Source: Polaribacter marinaquae (GTDB lineage: Bacteria > Bacteroidota > Bacteroidia > Flavobacteriales > Flavobacteriaceae). Taken from it: a DNA stretch of 64,000 nucleotides. Under the pieces are notes generated by a model that saw only the letters and a list, made by a program, of their open reading frames with translations, was not told the origin of the DNA and searched no databases. The DNA lies in assembly GCF_038019025.1 (NCBI RefSeq), contig NZ_CP150496.1:833501-897500 (forward strand). Direction: 5' to 3'. Shown in pieces: positions 26,531 to 36,412 of the stretch (position 1 is the stretch's first letter; every line of letters begins with the position of its first letter). The position numbers were made by a program, and so were the translations under genes.

Positions 26531-28522
26531 TTAATTACTAGATAATGAAACATTATCAATATTTACTTGCCCTACAGCTGCACCTAAATCAAAAATTACT
26601 CTGGCATCTGTTGCACCAAAATCTGTTGCTGTTAAGGTTACACTATAAGTTGTTACTTCTGTTGTAATGTTTACAGTTTCTGATGTGTTAGACCAAGGTG
26701 CTGCACTTAAACCAATACCGGCAATAATTGGTCTATTTACATCAGACCAAGCATCAAAAGTTAATGTGTATGTGTTCCCTTGAACTATTTCTACCTTCTG
26801 ACTTAAGTTTACATCATAAGGATTACCAGCAGCTGTTACATTAACAGAATAATACGTATTGCCATTATCTGTAACTACTGGTGCAGATGAGCTGTCATCT
26901 ACTCCTATTAACCAAGATTCGCTTCCGTTTTCAAAATCTGAATTATTTAAAACGTTTCCTTTTCCCACTATTAATGATACGTTATCAATATTTACCAAAC
27001 CAACTGCTGCACCAATATCAAAAATTACTCTCGCATCTATTGCCCCAAACTCTGTAGCCATAAGTGTAATTGAATATGTTGATCTTGTTGGCGTAATGTT
27101 AACCGTTTCTGTAGTATTAGACCAAGGTGAAGCACTTAAACCAATACCGGCAATTATTGGTCTATTTACGTCTGACCAAGCATCAAAAGTTAATGTGTAA
27201 GTATTACCTTGAATAATTTCTACTTTCTGACTTAAGTTTACGTCATAAGGATTTCCTGCAGCTGTTACATTTACAGAATAATATGTATTACCATTATCTG
27301 TTACTACTGGTGCAGAAGAGTTATCATCAACACCAACTAACCAAGCTTCACTTCCGTTTTCAAAATCTCCGTTTGTTAATAAACCGTCATTAAAAGTAGT
27401 TGAAGCATCTGGTTCTTTATAGAAATAGAAATTATCTATATAAACTACATTCGAAATGCCATCAGAATCAATTAAAATTTGAGTAATCTTATTTTTATTT
27501 GCCAGATCACCGCCGTCAAAACCTGTAATATCTAAATCTATACTTTGCCAAGAACCACCAACGGTTGTACCTAAAGATTCTTCATCTTCACCTCCGTCTA
27601 CTGTGTTTACTATTTTAACCAACAACTCATTTGTAGCGTCATTTGGCACCCAATAATCTATGTGTAATTTTTCCATAGAAGATACATCAATACCGCTATC
27701 GTAATTGGTAACCATACCCACAAAATCTAAGTTTGTTAGTTTCCAAACATTGTTATTATCTATTGTAATTGCTTCGAAACCAGAAGAAGACCAAGTTGTA
27801 GGTAATTCGTTTAATGTTACATCGGTATAAGCATCACTAAAAATCGAAACAACGTCTTCTGCTTTTCTATTCTTCGGATTTGGTGCCGCTTCTAATGGCG
27901 CTAAAATTTCTGTTACTGTAAATTCTTCTGTATATTCTAAAGTTGCAATTGCCGCACCTTTTGCTACAATTTTAATTGAATAATCACCCGCTTCTTTATA
28001 AAGGTAAGAAATAGTTTCACCTATATTACCAGAAACTGGTTCTGTTGCATTTACTTCACCTGAATAAAAATCGAACATTGATGCAAAATCTGCATTTACC
28101 GTAATATTTACTTGTTTAGATATGGCTGCATCATTTTCTAAAACTACAACTATATTCTGAGGTGCTTTAAATGAAACTACTAATTGTTGTATGGCTTCAG
28201 TTTTATCTCCGTTTAAATTATAAGCAACAATTTTTACATCGTGCGTACCTTCTGTATAAACATTAGATGCACTTTCGCCTTGTTCTAAATTAACAGGCGT
28301 AGTAGTATCTGCATCAAAATAAACATCGTAATTAGTTGCTCCTTCTGCATTTGGCGTAATTGTAACTTCGCCAGTATTATCTTGCTTTATATTATAATTA
28401 GCTGTAACATTTGTTGGTGCTGATATATTATCTGCAAAAGAAAGGTCGTTTAAATTATCTGTACACGCTGTAAACAAGATCAACACGATAAAGAATCTAT
28501 ATATATTATTTATTTTTTTCAT
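26531..28522 (-). CDS. Surface glycan-binding lipoprotein with two CBM-like modules
   Basis: 663 residues at the SusE-like position after SusD. A lipoprotein signal (C20 in LFTAC) precedes two PKD or Ig-like domains (about 30-215), a middle beta-sandwich (about 220-370, with VYIDNFYFYKEPD), and two near-identical C-terminal modules of about 140 residues. Each begins DFENGSE-x-WL and ends VNIDNVSL, the CBM4/9-like galactose-binding-fold pattern. It probably captures beta-glucan at the cell surface for the SusCD pair. It has no catalytic motif. Gaps to the neighbours are 10 and 31 bp. Confidence 0.8.
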   Translation of the reverse strand: MKKINNIYRFFIVLILFTACTDNLNDLSFADNISAPTNVTANYNIKQDNTGEVTITPNAEGATNYDVYFDADTTTPVNLEQGESASNVYTEGTHDVKIVAYNLNGDKTEAIQQLVVSFKAPQNIVVVLENDAAISKQVNITVNADFASMFDFYSGEVNATEPVSGNIGETISYLYKEAGDYSIKIVAKGAAIATLEYTEEFTVTEILAPLEAAPNPKNRKAEDVVSIFSDAYTDVTLNELPTTWSSSGFEAITIDNNNVWKLTNLDFVGMVTNYDSGIDVSSMEKLHIDYWVPNDATNELLVKIVNTVDGGEDEESLGTTVGGSWQSIDLDITGFDGGDLANKNKITQILIDSDGISNVVYIDNFYFYKEPDASTTFNDGLLTNGDFENGSEAWLVGVDDNSSAPVVTDNGNTYYSVNVTAAGNPYDVNLSQKVEIIQGNTYTLTFDAWSDVNRPIIAGIGLSASPWSNTTETVNITPTRSTYSITLMATEFGAIDARVIFDIGAAVGLVNIDNVSLIVGKGNVLNNSDFENGSESWLIGVDDSSSAPVVTDNGNTYYSVNVTAAGNPYDVNLSQKVEIVQGNTYTLTFDAWSDVNRPIIAGIGLSAAPWSNTSETVNITTEVTTYSVTLTATDFGATDARVIFDLGAAVGQVNIDNVSLSSN
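26537..27383 (-). repeat. Tandem duplication of a CBM-like module
   Basis: Units at about 26971-27383 and 26537-26955 encode the same module twice. Long stretches are identical at the protein level, for example TYYSVNVTAAGNPYDVNLSQ in both, and most DNA differences are silent. The sequence between them is only about 15 bp. Confidence 0.8.
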
Positions 28523-28532
28523 CTTTTAACTA

Positions 28533-30023
28533 TTAATTGTATCCTTGATTTTGAGACCAACGATTACCTGTTAATTGAATTTCTATTGCCGGAATTGGAA
28601 ACAGCTCATTTTTACCCGTTTGAAAACCAGAAATATTCGCTGCTGCTTCTCCCGTTCTTACTAAATCGAAAAATCGATGCCCTTCACCAGCTAATTCTAA
28701 TCTTCTTTCATTAAAGATAATAGCTGTTAAATTTGCTCCTGTTTCTGAGATATTGTGTAACATATCTCCAAAAGCACGTTGCCTTACTAAATTTAAATAC
28801 TCTAAAGCCTTAGCATCATTTGCCGATGGTTTTCTATTATGAGCTTCTGCAGCCATTAACAAAACATCTGCAAAACGAATTGCTCTGTAATTATTTGGAT
28901 TTGTTAAATTTCTATCGGCTTGTGCATCTGTACCTCTTTTTCTTGGTAAATATTTTTTATTAAAATAACCAGTATGTTCGAAACCAGTATTAAATTCTGC
29001 TCCTGTTTGAGTTGCCCAAGCATTGATATCTAAAATTGTTATATCTTTTCGCATGTCACCGTCTTCAAAAGCATCTACTAAATCTTGCAGCGGCACGTTA
29101 AAACTAAAGCCAGAAGTAAACTCTGGTCCTTCATAACCTCTTACACCATTAAAACCAACAGCAACATTACCTTCACTACACTGTAAACAACCAAAACCTG
29201 CTCCTTGCGTTTCTGTATATTGAACCTCAAACACAGATTCTACACTATTTTCATTATCATTTTCAAACAAATCCATAAACGTTGCTGCATCTGTAACTAA
29301 ACTATGCGGTCCGTTTAAAATTAAATTATCTAAAACATCGGCAGCTTCTGTAAATTTATTCTGATATAAATATGCTTTACCTAATAAAGCTTCTGCAGCT
29401 CCTTTTGTTACTCTACCAGTTTCTGACTGAACGTATGGTAAATTATTTGCAGCAAAAATTAAATCTTGTTCTATTTGTGCATAAACCTCTGCTTTTGGAG
29501 TTCTATCTACATTAAACTGATCTCCAAAAAGAATTCTTTGATCGACAACCAAAGGCACATCACCAAACCATTTTACCAACTCGAAATAATAATAAGCTCT
29601 TAAAAATCTTGCTTGTGCTATAACTTCTTCTTTACCAGAAAAATCTATTTTGTCTTTAAATTCTAGTATATAATTCGCTCTGTTTACTCCTGCAAACATC
29701 CAACCCCAGATATCTCTTAATTGCTGATTTTCGGATGTATGAATCATGTCATCAATTTCTTGAATAGCGACTACATCTGTTGCACTTTCTCCGCCAGCTA
29801 ATGTATTATCTGATGCTATTTCACCTAACAAAACGTTTAAATATGAAGATTGCAACATATCATAAGCTCCTATTAGAGCATTTTGATAATCTTCTTCTGT
29901 ATTAAAATAATCTTCTGAGTTTTCTGCTGTCGATTCTACATCAACAAAATCATCACTACAACTCGTAATTAAAATTGAAGAGAATAAAAAGAAAGCTAAA
30001 TATTTTATATGTAATTTTTTCAT
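28533..30023 (-). CDS. SusD/RagB family nutrient-binding lipoprotein
   Basis: 496 residues with a lipoprotein signal (C22 in LITSC). The SusD fold is shown by an N-terminal TPR helical region (NTEEDYQNALIGAYDMLQ, ARFLRAYYYFELVKWFGDVPLV) and the C-terminal RLELAGEGHRFFDLVRTG and LFPIPAIEIQL blocks. It sits on the outer surface and forms the lid of the SusC pore, here probably loading laminarin oligosaccharides. It lies 10 bp after susC and is cotranscribed with it. Confidence 0.96.
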   Translation of the reverse strand: MKKLHIKYLAFFLFSSILITSCSDDFVDVESTAENSEDYFNTEEDYQNALIGAYDMLQSSYLNVLLGEIASDNTLAGGESATDVVAIQEIDDMIHTSENQQLRDIWGWMFAGVNRANYILEFKDKIDFSGKEEVIAQARFLRAYYYFELVKWFGDVPLVVDQRILFGDQFNVDRTPKAEVYAQIEQDLIFAANNLPYVQSETGRVTKGAAEALLGKAYLYQNKFTEAADVLDNLILNGPHSLVTDAATFMDLFENDNENSVESVFEVQYTETQGAGFGCLQCSEGNVAVGFNGVRGYEGPEFTSGFSFNVPLQDLVDAFEDGDMRKDITILDINAWATQTGAEFNTGFEHTGYFNKKYLPRKRGTDAQADRNLTNPNNYRAIRFADVLLMAAEAHNRKPSANDAKALEYLNLVRQRAFGDMLHNISETGANLTAIIFNERRLELAGEGHRFFDLVRTGEAAANISGFQTGKNELFPIPAIEIQLTGNRWSQNQGYN

Positions 30024-30033
30024 GGTCTATTTT

Positions 30034-33000
30034 TTAAAAATTAACATTTAATCCTACTAAAAAAGTCTTTGGCGTTGGATAAAATCCTTGATCAATTCCG
30101 CCACCAATCGGCGCTCCGTTAGAAGTTGTTGGGTCGTAACCTCTATATTTTGTTAACGTAACTAAATTATTAGCTGATACATAAAAACGGAATTTACTTA
30201 AACCTACTTGTTCTAATATTTTTTGATCTAAAGAATATCCTAATTGTATATTTTGCAACCTTACAAAAGAACCATCTTCTACAAAAAAGTCAGAAAAAAG
30301 TGCGTTACTGTTTGCTCCTGTTGTAACTCTCGGAAAAGTATTTGATGTTCCAGCACCTGTCCATCTATCTAAATAATATCTTGGTCTGTTTGTTAATGGT
30401 AAATTTCTTTCGAAGTTTCTTACAATTTCATTTCCTAGAGATGCAAAAGCATACATGTTAAAATCGAAATTTTTATAATCAAAAGAGAAATTTAAACCCA
30501 TAGTTACATCAGCAATAGGATCTCCGATATAGGTTTTATCTTCATTTGTAATTTCACCATCGTTATTGATGTCTCTAAACCTTAAATCTCCAGGATTTGC
30601 ATTTGTTTGTGTTGCGTGTGCATCTACTTCTGCTTGTGTCTGAAAAATTCCGTCAGTTTGATATCCGTAGAAATAACCAATTGGCATGCCTGCTTCCATC
30701 CTAGAAGGAGGATCTTGACCTACGCCAAAAGAACCGCCAAATAAAACACCGCTTTCATTACCTACAAATAAAACTTCATTTTCTAAAGTTGTGAAATTGT
30801 ACTTAATTCCGAAGTTAAAATCATCTGAGATAGTTTCTTTATAACCAATTGAGAATTCGAAACCTTTATTTTCTACAGTTCCTGCATTTACAATAGGACT
30901 TCCAGAACCTGGTGCAGAAGCTCCTAAGATTCCTGAAACTTCTGGATTTAGTAATAAATCTTCTGTTCTTTTGTTAAAATAATCTGCAGTAATATTTATC
31001 TTATTAAAAAGCTCTAAATCTACACCAATATCTAAAGGAATTTGTTTTTCCCATTTAATTTCTGGATTCGAAATTGCCCCAAGTGCAGTACCAAATTGTA
31101 ATTGATTGTTAAAAACATATTCTCCTTCTCCTGATAATGTAGAAACAAAACCGAAGCTCGAAATTCTATCGTTACCAATTACACCATAACTAGCTCTCAA
31201 TTTTAAGAAACTTAATACAGAACTATCTTCTAAAAACTTTTCTTTAGAAGCTACCCAACCTACAGATGCAGTGGGGAAATAACCAAATTTATTTTTAGGT
31301 CCGAAATTAGAAGATCCATCTCTTCTAATTACTGCCGACATTAAATATTTTCCGTCATAATTATACTGTAATCTTGCAAAATAAGATAATAACCTACTAT
31401 CAAAAAAACGTCTTGGTTGATTACTTAATGCTAAATTATCTTGCGATGTATCTGAACCTGCAACACTAACACTTTCTAATGTATTACCATTGGCTCCAAA
31501 ACCTAATAAATTAGATTCGTTAATTCCTTGAGATCTAAAAACCGATGTACCTAATAACACTTTTACATCATGAACATCATTAAATGTCTTTTCATATTTT
31601 AACAAAGCATCAAAAGTATAATCTTTATAAGTTTGTTCACTTTCAAAAACAGATGAAGTATTATTTGCATCTGTTAAATCTGCAAGAGCACTTACCGTAT
31701 TAAAAACCTTACCAGAACCATAATAAACCTCTGGACTATAACTTTTAGTTTTTACTGATGCATGGTTAAACTGAATTCTAGATTCAGCAGAAAATCCGTC
31801 TAAAAAAGAATAATTTAAACCATAACTACCCGCAAATTTATTTACCCAAGTTCTATTGTAAGCATTCTCTGTTTGTGCTAAAGGATTTACAACTTCTATA
31901 CCAACACCTGTATTTGGTGCAAAAGAATAATCGCCATTAGCATCTCTAACAGAAATATTAGAAGGCATATTTAAGGCGTTAAATAACACAGAACCCAAAG
32001 CATTTTCTGGCAAACCTCTTCTATTTGTATTTGTATAAATTGAAGAAGAAGTAAACTTTAATTTCTTTAAAATATCTGTACTAAAATTAAATTTAGCTGT
32101 AGTTCTATTAAAATTCGCTTTAGAACCACCTACAATACCATCTTGATCTAAATGAGAAGCCCCAAATGAATAGGTAGATTTTTCGGTACCTTTAGTAGCA
32201 TTAAAATCTATACTAGAAATTGCTGCATCTTTAAAAACTTCGTCTTGCCAATCTGTACCAACACCCAAACCAGATATATTACTAAAAGGTAAAGACTCTG
32301 CGTTAGCGGCAAAAGCTTCATTCGCTAAAAGAGCATACTCTGTAGCGTTAAGTAAACTGATGCTTCTTGTAGTTCTTTGAAAACCTGCATATGCGTTTAA
32401 GTTATATTTAAACTCAGTATTTTTTCTACCAGATTTTGTTGTAATAATGATAACACCATTTGCACCACGAACACCGTAAATACCAGCAGAAGCATCTTTT
32501 AAAACATTCATAGATTCGATATCAGAAGGATTGATAACACTTAAATCTTCTATTACATTACCATCTACTAGGATTAAAGGATTATTGTTTCCGTTTGTAG
32601 AAATACCTCTAATTCGAATATTTAAAGCAGCACCTGGTGCACCAGAAGAAGATGTTATGTTAACACCAGCAACTTGCCCTTGTAAAGCTTGCTCTATTCT
32701 TGTTGGCTTTAAATTCTGAATTTCTTCACTAGAAACTACAGCAACTGCACCTGTAATTTCCTTTTTTCTTTGTGCGCCGTAACCAACTACAACAATTTCA
32801 TCTAAAGATTCAGATTCTACTGTTAAGGATACATTTAAATTACTAGAAGTAACAGTAACCTCTTTTTCTGCATAACCTAAATATCTAAAAACTAAAATTG
32901 CTCCTTTATCTATATTGGTTAAAGAGTAATTTCCATCGAAATCTGTATTTGTTCCTTTAGATGTACCTTTTAATATAACACTAACTCCTGGTAGCGGATC

Positions 33001-33102
33001 GCCAGTAGCGGCATCTTTAACAACACCTTTTATATTTACAGTTTGTGCAGTTGCACAAAAACCTATAAATAATAGAAGTAAAAATGTGATTTGTTTTCTC
33101 AT
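30034..33102 (-). CDS. SusC/RagA TonB-linked outer membrane transporter
   Basis: 1022 residues. A signal peptide is followed by a carboxypeptidase D regulatory-like domain (about 22-100, GVVKDAATGDPLPGVSV), a plug domain (about 110-225, with VVVGYGAQRKKEITGAV and IRIRGISTNG), and a 22-strand barrel ending in an aromatic residue (LVGLNVNF). It imports oligosaccharides using TonB energy in complex with SusD. It is the first structural gene of the locus and is preceded by the shared 29-bp promoter block and a pair of direct repeats. Confidence 0.97.
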   Translation of the reverse strand: MRKQITFLLLLFIGFCATAQTVNIKGVVKDAATGDPLPGVSVILKGTSKGTNTDFDGNYSLTNIDKGAILVFRYLGYAEKEVTVTSSNLNVSLTVESESLDEIVVVGYGAQRKKEITGAVAVVSSEEIQNLKPTRIEQALQGQVAGVNITSSSGAPGAALNIRIRGISTNGNNNPLILVDGNVIEDLSVINPSDIESMNVLKDASAGIYGVRGANGVIIITTKSGRKNTEFKYNLNAYAGFQRTTRSISLLNATEYALLANEAFAANAESLPFSNISGLGVGTDWQDEVFKDAAISSIDFNATKGTEKSTYSFGASHLDQDGIVGGSKANFNRTTAKFNFSTDILKKLKFTSSSIYTNTNRRGLPENALGSVLFNALNMPSNISVRDANGDYSFAPNTGVGIEVVNPLAQTENAYNRTWVNKFAGSYGLNYSFLDGFSAESRIQFNHASVKTKSYSPEVYYGSGKVFNTVSALADLTDANNTSSVFESEQTYKDYTFDALLKYEKTFNDVHDVKVLLGTSVFRSQGINESNLLGFGANGNTLESVSVAGSDTSQDNLALSNQPRRFFDSRLLSYFARLQYNYDGKYLMSAVIRRDGSSNFGPKNKFGYFPTASVGWVASKEKFLEDSSVLSFLKLRASYGVIGNDRISSFGFVSTLSGEGEYVFNNQLQFGTALGAISNPEIKWEKQIPLDIGVDLELFNKINITADYFNKRTEDLLLNPEVSGILGASAPGSGSPIVNAGTVENKGFEFSIGYKETISDDFNFGIKYNFTTLENEVLFVGNESGVLFGGSFGVGQDPPSRMEAGMPIGYFYGYQTDGIFQTQAEVDAHATQTNANPGDLRFRDINNDGEITNEDKTYIGDPIADVTMGLNFSFDYKNFDFNMYAFASLGNEIVRNFERNLPLTNRPRYYLDRWTGAGTSNTFPRVTTGANSNALFSDFFVEDGSFVRLQNIQLGYSLDQKILEQVGLSKFRFYVSANNLVTLTKYRGYDPTTSNGAPIGGGIDQGFYPTPKTFLVGLNVNF

Positions 33103-33157
33103 AAATAAAGAGTTTTATTTTTTTGATAAATTTAACATCAATAAATTATTAAATTAA

Positions 33158-33186
33158 TAAAAAACACCTCAACAAAAAACATACAT
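33158..33186 (-). promoter_or_regulatory. 29-bp promoter block shared with the T9SS protein gene (copy 2)
   Basis: Matches 15663-15691 at 28 of 29 positions and lies 55 bp before the susC start codon, against 57 bp for the other copy. The constant distance suggests a core promoter or activator site rather than a chance repeat. Confidence 0.75.
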
Positions 33187-33260
33187 AGCAATTTTTATCA
33201 AAAAACACTTTATAATCCCTTGTTTTACATGGAAAGATAAAGCTTCAAAAACTTAAGTTA

Positions 33261-33309
33261 AATACCAATGTTGTGGTTATGTATAGGTCTTAATACCTAT
33301 TGATGTGGT
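33261..33309. promoter_or_regulatory. Direct repeats upstream of susC, candidate operator
   Basis: AATACC followed by TGTGGT occurs at 33261-33277 and again at 33292-33309, a spacing of 31 bp (about three helical turns). Between them lies GGTTATGTATAG (33275-33286), which recurs at 15810-15821 with one change, upstream of the T9SS protein gene. The region lies between the regulator stop codon and susC, as expected for a regulator target. Confidence 0.5.
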
Positions 33310-33310
33310 A

Positions 33311-36118
33311 TTAGATATCCAAAATATAATTTGTTAAGTTGATATCGTGATCCAAATCCATCTTTTTACGCAATCGATACCTCTTTACTTCAACACTTCT
33401 TGGTGATATATTTAACAAAGGAGCAATCTCTTTAGAAGACAAATTCAATCTAAGGTAAGCGCACAACCTCAAATCATTAGGCGTTAAATTTTGATGCCTC
33501 TCTTTCATCTTATCTAAGAATTTTTGATCTGCATTATTAAATGCTTCTTGAAACATTTTCCAATCGTCTGTATTGTTTAAATTCTTATCTATAATTTTAA
33601 CAACCTTCGAAATGTTTTGTTCCTTACCTTTAAGAAGTTCGGTTTTTAAATTACTTAAAAACTCATTTTTCTTAATAATACTCATTGTAGATGTTGCCAA
33701 TTCTCTATTTTTACTAGCAATATCATTTCTTAATTTTTCATTATTAAGCTTGATAATTTTTTGAGAACTTTCTAATTCTTTTAGCTCTAACTCTTTTTGG
33801 GCTTTTAACAAAAGCTTTTGCTGTTTATCGTTGTAATATTTTTTAGATAAAACATACCAAATAAACACCATCAAAATAAAAATCAAAATATATACTACAA
33901 TTGCAAATTCAGATAAAAACCATGGCTTCGCAATATTAAAATTAAAACTAGCTACATTACTACTAACTCTACCAGATGCTAAAGCCCTTACCTTAAAAGT
34001 ATAATTACCATGTGGTAAGTTCTCAAAGAGTGTTTTATTTGATTCAGAAAAAGTACTCCATTTACTATTGTAACCTTCTAATTTATGCTGATATGTTAAG
34101 CTAGCTCCACTTTTAAAACTAGGAACACTGTAAGAAAACTCTACGCTATTTTCCTTAGTTTTAAAATTAGCTTCTCTGGTTAAGTTTACATTTTTAAATG
34201 GCTGATCTATTTCATAATTAATAACATTGGTTATATTAATAGTAAAACTCTTAGGAACATTTATCTTGTTTAAATCTACTATTAAGTATCCGTTTATTGT
34301 ACCTATTAAATATTTTTCATTTTCTAAATGAATAATATTTTCGAAACCAGAAGCACCTTTATATAAAGTATTTTTAACTGGAATAATATTTAAATTTGGT
34401 TTATCACTTAAAGCTCCAGGACTTAAATATCGAAGTCCATCACTTGTAAAAGACCACAATTTATTCGTTGTATTATCTGCAATTAATTTTGCAGATATAA
34501 AATTTCTTTTTGGCAATAACTCACTATAAGTAGAATCAATTTTAAAAACATTATTAGTAAAATCATACTTAAAAACACCTTCTTTAGATGCGTATAAAGC
34601 CTCATCTTTATATTTAAGCAGACTAGAGTGTAAGCCTTTGCGAACAGACTCTTCTTTTTCTAAACTTATAACACTTCTTAAATCTGCATCAACCTTTAGT
34701 TTAAAAATTCCTTTATATTCATGATTTACAAAAATTTCAAAGTTGTCAAATATCAAAAAATATCTACTAGAGTTTTTAAAACCACTAATCTTATTTCTTA
34801 CAACCCAATTGTCATTTTTTTTCTGTAAAACATATAAACCGTCGTAACTTCCTTGTAAAACAAAGTCTTTATCAAAAGATTTAAAATCCCAACTTCCTTG
34901 GGAATCAAAAATTAATTTTGCTTTTTTATCATCAATTATAAAAGTTCCTGAATCATGACCACAAAATAAAGTTCCCTTAATTGATTTTAAATTCCAAACT
35001 TGACCTTGCGTACCTTTAACAAAAGTAAAAGGTTCCTTTGTATTGTATTTTTTAACAAATAACCCTTGGTTTGTTCCTAAATACATATTTCCTTTATGTA
35101 ATAAAGATGTATAAATCGTACCCAAAAACTCTTTTTGATTTGAAAACGTTTTAAAAGGAGAATTAAAATTCACAAGATTAATTCCGTTATCTAAGCCTAA
35201 CCATAAATTTTTTTCAAAATCTTCAAAAATAGATAATACTGTGTTATTGCTTAAGCCTAAATTCTGATTGAGTTCATATTCAATTTCACCAAATTTATTT
35301 AAGTATAGTAATCCATTAGAAATTGTACCTAAAACAAAAGATTCGTTTGCCAATAATTGCGCACTATAAATAGTATTATCTTCTAATTTAGTAGCTGCTT
35401 CAATTTTCCATTTTTGCACTTTGTTATTCTCGAAGTAATAAAACCCTTTATTTTGTGTCAAAAAAAGAGGCTTTCCATTAAAGTGAAAAATGTTTGTTAA
35501 TTTGTTATTTTTAAATATTTCATTTTCAGAAACCAAAAGAGACGCGCCATTTTCAATTCTAAACAATCCCTTTTCGAAATCTTGAAAATAGACTACATCT
35601 TTTACTTTAGCAATCTTTGTAATTTCATTAAAACTTTCTATAATTTTTATTTTCTGAGTTTCTAAGCTGTATAAATATATTCTCTGCAAAGACTTAAACA
35701 ATACCCATCCATCCAACTCTATTATCTCCCAAATTTGCTCATCTTCTAGCATTTTTACCTTTTCAGTTTCAACCAAAGAAGAAAATTTAAGTAAACCAAA
35801 CTCATCCTTTTCCCAGAAACCGAAATCCATAAAAAATCCTGTATAGATTCTGTTAGAAATACATTTTACAGAACGCATTATAGTTTCGTTTGGTGTAATG
35901 TACAACTGCCAATCTTCCCCATTATACTCTAACAACCCCTTGTTATTTGCTACATATATATATTTATTATCAGATTGTGAAATAGACCAATTTTGATTTT
36001 CACCACCATATTCTTCTGTTGTAAAAACATCGATTGGCGGCACTTCTTGAGAACATAAATCACCCACAACAAACAACAAAAAAACAACAACAATACTTGT
36101 AGATATATAATTTTTCAT
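33311..36118 (-). CDS. Membrane-spanning sensor-regulator with LuxR-type HTH (beta-propeller/Y_Y_Y type)
   Basis: 935 residues. A signal peptide is followed by a long periplasmic region of two-component-regulator propeller repeats (for example IFEDFEKNLWLGLDNGINLV), then a Y_Y_Y-like Ig domain (YQHKLEGYNSKWS, NLPHGNYTFKVRA). One membrane helix lies near residues 735-757. A cytoplasmic coiled coil leads to a C-terminal LuxR-type helix-turn-helix (LRLNLSSKEIAPLLNISPRSVEVKRYRLRKK split around residue 895). There is no histidine kinase or receiver domain, so sensing and DNA binding are in one chain. It probably activates the adjacent glucan locus. Confidence 0.88.
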   Translation of the reverse strand: MKNYISTSIVVVFLLFVVGDLCSQEVPPIDVFTTEEYGGENQNWSISQSDNKYIYVANNKGLLEYNGEDWQLYITPNETIMRSVKCISNRIYTGFFMDFGFWEKDEFGLLKFSSLVETEKVKMLEDEQIWEIIELDGWVLFKSLQRIYLYSLETQKIKIIESFNEITKIAKVKDVVYFQDFEKGLFRIENGASLLVSENEIFKNNKLTNIFHFNGKPLFLTQNKGFYYFENNKVQKWKIEAATKLEDNTIYSAQLLANESFVLGTISNGLLYLNKFGEIEYELNQNLGLSNNTVLSIFEDFEKNLWLGLDNGINLVNFNSPFKTFSNQKEFLGTIYTSLLHKGNMYLGTNQGLFVKKYNTKEPFTFVKGTQGQVWNLKSIKGTLFCGHDSGTFIIDDKKAKLIFDSQGSWDFKSFDKDFVLQGSYDGLYVLQKKNDNWVVRNKISGFKNSSRYFLIFDNFEIFVNHEYKGIFKLKVDADLRSVISLEKEESVRKGLHSSLLKYKDEALYASKEGVFKYDFTNNVFKIDSTYSELLPKRNFISAKLIADNTTNKLWSFTSDGLRYLSPGALSDKPNLNIIPVKNTLYKGASGFENIIHLENEKYLIGTINGYLIVDLNKINVPKSFTINITNVINYEIDQPFKNVNLTREANFKTKENSVEFSYSVPSFKSGASLTYQHKLEGYNSKWSTFSESNKTLFENLPHGNYTFKVRALASGRVSSNVASFNFNIAKPWFLSEFAIVVYILIFILMVFIWYVLSKKYYNDKQQKLLLKAQKELELKELESSQKIIKLNNEKLRNDIASKNRELATSTMSIIKKNEFLSNLKTELLKGKEQNISKVVKIIDKNLNNTDDWKMFQEAFNNADQKFLDKMKERHQNLTPNDLRLCAYLRLNLSSKEIAPLLNISPRSVEVKRYRLRKKMDLDHDINLTNYILDI

Positions 36119-36342
36119 ATTTTAAATATGTATGGTTTTATTAAATAACAATTGCTTAAAATTAAACATTTTATAAATATTAGTATAGTTATTTTTAATA
36201 TATATTTTATCAAAAATTCATTTCACCTTAATTAAAAATATCTTTAATTAATTAAATTTAATCCAAAAAAAGAAAACACGTGTAAACACCTAGTTAACAA
36301 ATCAAGTATTTATGACTTAAAAACCTAGTATTTAATTGATTG

Positions 36343-36373
36343 TTGTATTGTTAAAATTTTAACATTATATTTG
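36343..36373 (+). promoter_or_regulatory. Promoter of the giant adhesin-like gene
   Basis: TTG at 36343-36345 and TATATTTG at 36366-36373 are 20 bp apart, matching the Bacteroidota TTG / TAnnTTTG promoter. It lies 39 bp before the start codon at 36413. The rest of the 294-bp divergent gap from the regulator is AT-rich with no further feature seen. Confidence 0.65.
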
Positions 36374-36412
36374 CATTTGACACTAGTGTTTTTAAACAAT
36401 AAATCTTATTAA

